From an uncultured Ruminococcus sp. (GTDB taxonomy: Bacteria; Bacillota; Clostridia; UBA1212; UBA1255): a stretch of 7,400 nucleotides of DNA. Position 1 is the first letter of the stretch; every line of letters begins with the position of its first letter. The stretch is from positions 1 through 7,400 of the forward strand of contig CACZOW010000121.1 in the NCBI GenBank assembly GCA_902782885.1. Direction: 5' to 3'. The translations under genes and the position numbers were made by a program. Shown here in pieces: positions 6,347 to 7,400 of this stretch. The notes below the pieces were generated by a model, which saw nothing but the letters and a program-made list of their open reading frames with translations, was not told where the DNA came from and searched no databases.

Positions 6347-7168
6347 ATGATCAGGTTCGAATCGACTGTTTACACTCACTTTATTGCCCAAAAAGAGACT
6401 CCGTGCACGATTGATTTCCTGAGTGCGAGTCTGCTCAGGTTTGAGTGCCGGACATCGTTAAATCAGACTTTTCTGAATAATTATCTGATGATTTATAATG
6501 TCGGCGGCGGGCTGAATCTTGCGATCGGCGGCGAAACCGTCGAACTGGGTGCAGGCGATCTGGTGATTGTCTCCCCGTTCACCACGTACAGCGGCATTGC
6601 CGCCCCGGAGCACAGCGCCAAGGACAACGGAACGTCATTCTATCTGGTAGAATTCAGCTGCAGCAACTTCAGTTTCTTCCCTCTCGAAAAATACGCAGTA
6701 TTCGAGGGCGCCAACGCAGTGGAAAGCCCGCTGGCGGAACTTTTCAGCAAATACGTCCGCAGCGAAGCGGAATCATATATCTGCGACGTACTGCTTCTGG
6801 AAACGATCTACATTGCCGAAAGGCTGGCCAAGGAAACGACACCTCAGCAGCAGCTGGCAGTCAAAGTACGCGATCACGTGCTTCAGAATCTGATGAAGCC
6901 GCTGACCGCGGAAAGTCTGGCAGCGGAATTCGGATACAATAAAGACTACCTCGGCCGCGTGTTCAAGACCGAGTTCGGCAGGACGCTTAAAGATTATATA
7001 AACGTACAAAAACTGGCGCTGGCAAAGAAACTGCTTATCACGTCGGATATGCCCGTGGCCGCGGTGGGTCAATTCCTGGGCTGGGCGGATCTCAACCAGT
7101 TTCTCAAGTATTTCAAATACCATGAAGGAGTAACGCCGGCACAGTACCGCAAGCGCGAAAGCAATTAG
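6347..7168 (+). CDS. AraC/XylS-family transcriptional regulator
   Basis: A 273-residue regulator, a typical length for the family. Residues of about 20-125 form the N-terminal cupin-like sensor domain; the Leu-Gly-Ala-Gly-Asp-Leu-Val stretch at 67-73 is the usual turn before a His- or Pro-containing ligand pocket strand. Residues of about 168-270 are the double helix-turn-helix DNA-binding domain. The first helix-turn-helix is around LTAESLAAEFGYNKDYLGRV (186-205), followed by FKTEFG and the connecting helix. The second (about 235-256) leads into FKYHEGVTPAQYR at 256-268, the conserved C-terminal AraC signature (usually F[KR]..G.[ST]P..YR). It is divergent from the fructan operon, the standard layout for a local activator or dual regulator, so it probably controls that operon and itself in response to a sugar. 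The ligand cannot be read from sequence. Confidence 0.93.
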   Translation: MIRFESTVYTHFIAQKETPCTIDFLSASLLRFECRTSLNQTFLNNYLMIYNVGGGLNLAIGGETVELGAGDLVIVSPFTTYSGIAAPEHSAKDNGTSFYLVEFSCSNFSFFPLEKYAVFEGANAVESPLAELFSKYVRSEAESYICDVLLLETIYIAERLAKETTPQQQLAVKVRDHVLQNLMKPLTAESLAAEFGYNKDYLGRVFKTEFGRTLKDYINVQKLALAKKLLITSDMPVAAVGQFLGWADLNQFLKYFKYHEGVTPAQYRKRESN

Positions 7169-7323
7169 TCCTGCGTTCGTAAAATAGATGCAGCTTTTAA
7201 GTGGTTTCCGGGGCGTCTAAGCTTTCAAAAAGGCTGTTTACAATCAACTTGGTGGTAAAGTACGAGCTTTTTTCTACGAAGTTATTCTTAAACACCCTTT
7301 GATTTCACGTTTATATCGTTTTC
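7169..7323. other. AT-rich non-coding stretch downstream of the regulator
   Basis: Together with the terminator and end palindrome, this forms 232 bp without a gene. I find no ORF with a binding site, no tRNA-like fold and no convincing promoter. It is visibly more AT-rich than the genes. It holds a weak 6-bp stem (7220-7235) without a T-tract, and a TACAATCAA 9-mer (7239-7247) also present in the divergent promoter region. Confidence 0.5.
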
Positions 7324-7372
7324 GTTTGTCCCTAATAATGTGTATTTTTAGGGACGAACAAATTTTCGTTTT
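7324..7372 (+). terminator. Probable intrinsic terminator after the AraC-family regulator
   Basis: A 12-bp stem forms from GTTTGTCCCTAA (7324-7335) and TTAGGGACGAAC (7348-7359), all pairs Watson-Crick except one T:G wobble, with a 12-nt loop. It is followed by AAATTTTCGTTTT, so the T-tract is displaced by three A residues and interrupted. It lies about 155 nt after the regulator's stop. No T-tract occurs on the opposite side, so it should act on plus-strand transcripts. Confidence 0.6.
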
Positions 7373-7380
7373 CGGGCCAG

Positions 7381-7400
7381 TTGTCGGTATTTACCGACAA
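7381..7400. repeat. Near-perfect 20-bp palindrome at the window's right end
   Basis: TTGTCGGTA and TACCGACAA are perfect 9-bp inverted arms separated by TT. The repeat ends exactly at the window edge, so it may extend further. It could be a second terminator stem, a regulator operator for a gene beyond the edge, or the end of a repeated element. Nothing visible distinguishes these. Confidence 0.6.

Noticed and set aside
7220..7235. 6-bp hairpin (AGCTTT / AAGGCT, 4-nt loop) downstream of the regulator as a terminator
   Set aside because: Contains a wobble pair and is followed by GTTTAC rather than a T-tract; the 7324-7372 hairpin is a much better candidate.
7237..7266. TTTACA with a TACGAG hexamer 18 bp downstream as a plus-strand promoter
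   Set aside because: The -10 is poor, and no gene start or binding site follows before the terminator-like hairpin.
1..7400. Possible tRNA, CRISPR array, insertion sequence or phage genes
   Set aside because: No cloverleaf-like segment, no regularly spaced repeats and no transposase or integrase-like protein could be found; the window is an ordinary chromosomal sugar-use locus.

Overview
The window looks like a carbohydrate-utilisation locus from a Gram-positive-type bacterium, most plausibly a gut Clostridia/Firmicutes relative. The clues are two lipobox signal peptides, a secreted enzyme held by a C-terminal membrane helix with a short basic tail, tandem bacterial Ig-like (BIG2) domains on a lipoprotein, strong purine-rich Shine-Dalgarno sites, moderately high GC and an AraC/XylS-type regulator. 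No species-level marker is present, so the taxonomy is inference.

Layout. Four genes run leftward on the minus strand as one tightly packed operon. In transcription order they are: a five-bladed propeller lipoprotein (6235-5000), a propeller lipoprotein with two C-terminal BIG2-like domains (4997-3264), a GH32 fructan hydrolase with no signal peptide (3260-1788), and a secreted, membrane-anchored GH32 paralogue (1763-51). Gaps are 2, 3 and 24 bp, with no internal terminator. A fifth gene appears to start at the left edge (position 14 running to 1), so the operon probably continues. An AraC-family regulator (6347-7168) is divergent on the plus strand. The last 232 bp are noticeably AT-rich and non-coding, with a terminator-like hairpin and a near-perfect palindrome at the extreme end.

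Regulation. The 111-bp divergent intergenic region holds two good sigma70/SigA-like promoters, one per direction, each with a 17-bp spacer. They occupy exactly the same 36 bp face to face (6276-6311), so polymerase binding should be mutually exclusive. A strong GC-rich hairpin lies in the operon leader, ending next to the first ribosome binding site and just upstream of the regulator's -35 box.

How the genes may work together (inference). The surface proteins (two lipoproteins and the anchored GH32) would bind and cut a fructan or fructose-containing glycan outside the cell. Imported oligosaccharides would be finished by the cytoplasmic GH32, and the AraC-type protein would sense a pathway sugar and switch the operon. 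No transporter or fructokinase is visible; they may lie beyond the left edge. The two GH32 calls are solid. The substrates and activity of the two lipoproteins are unknown, and they are the most novel part of the window.
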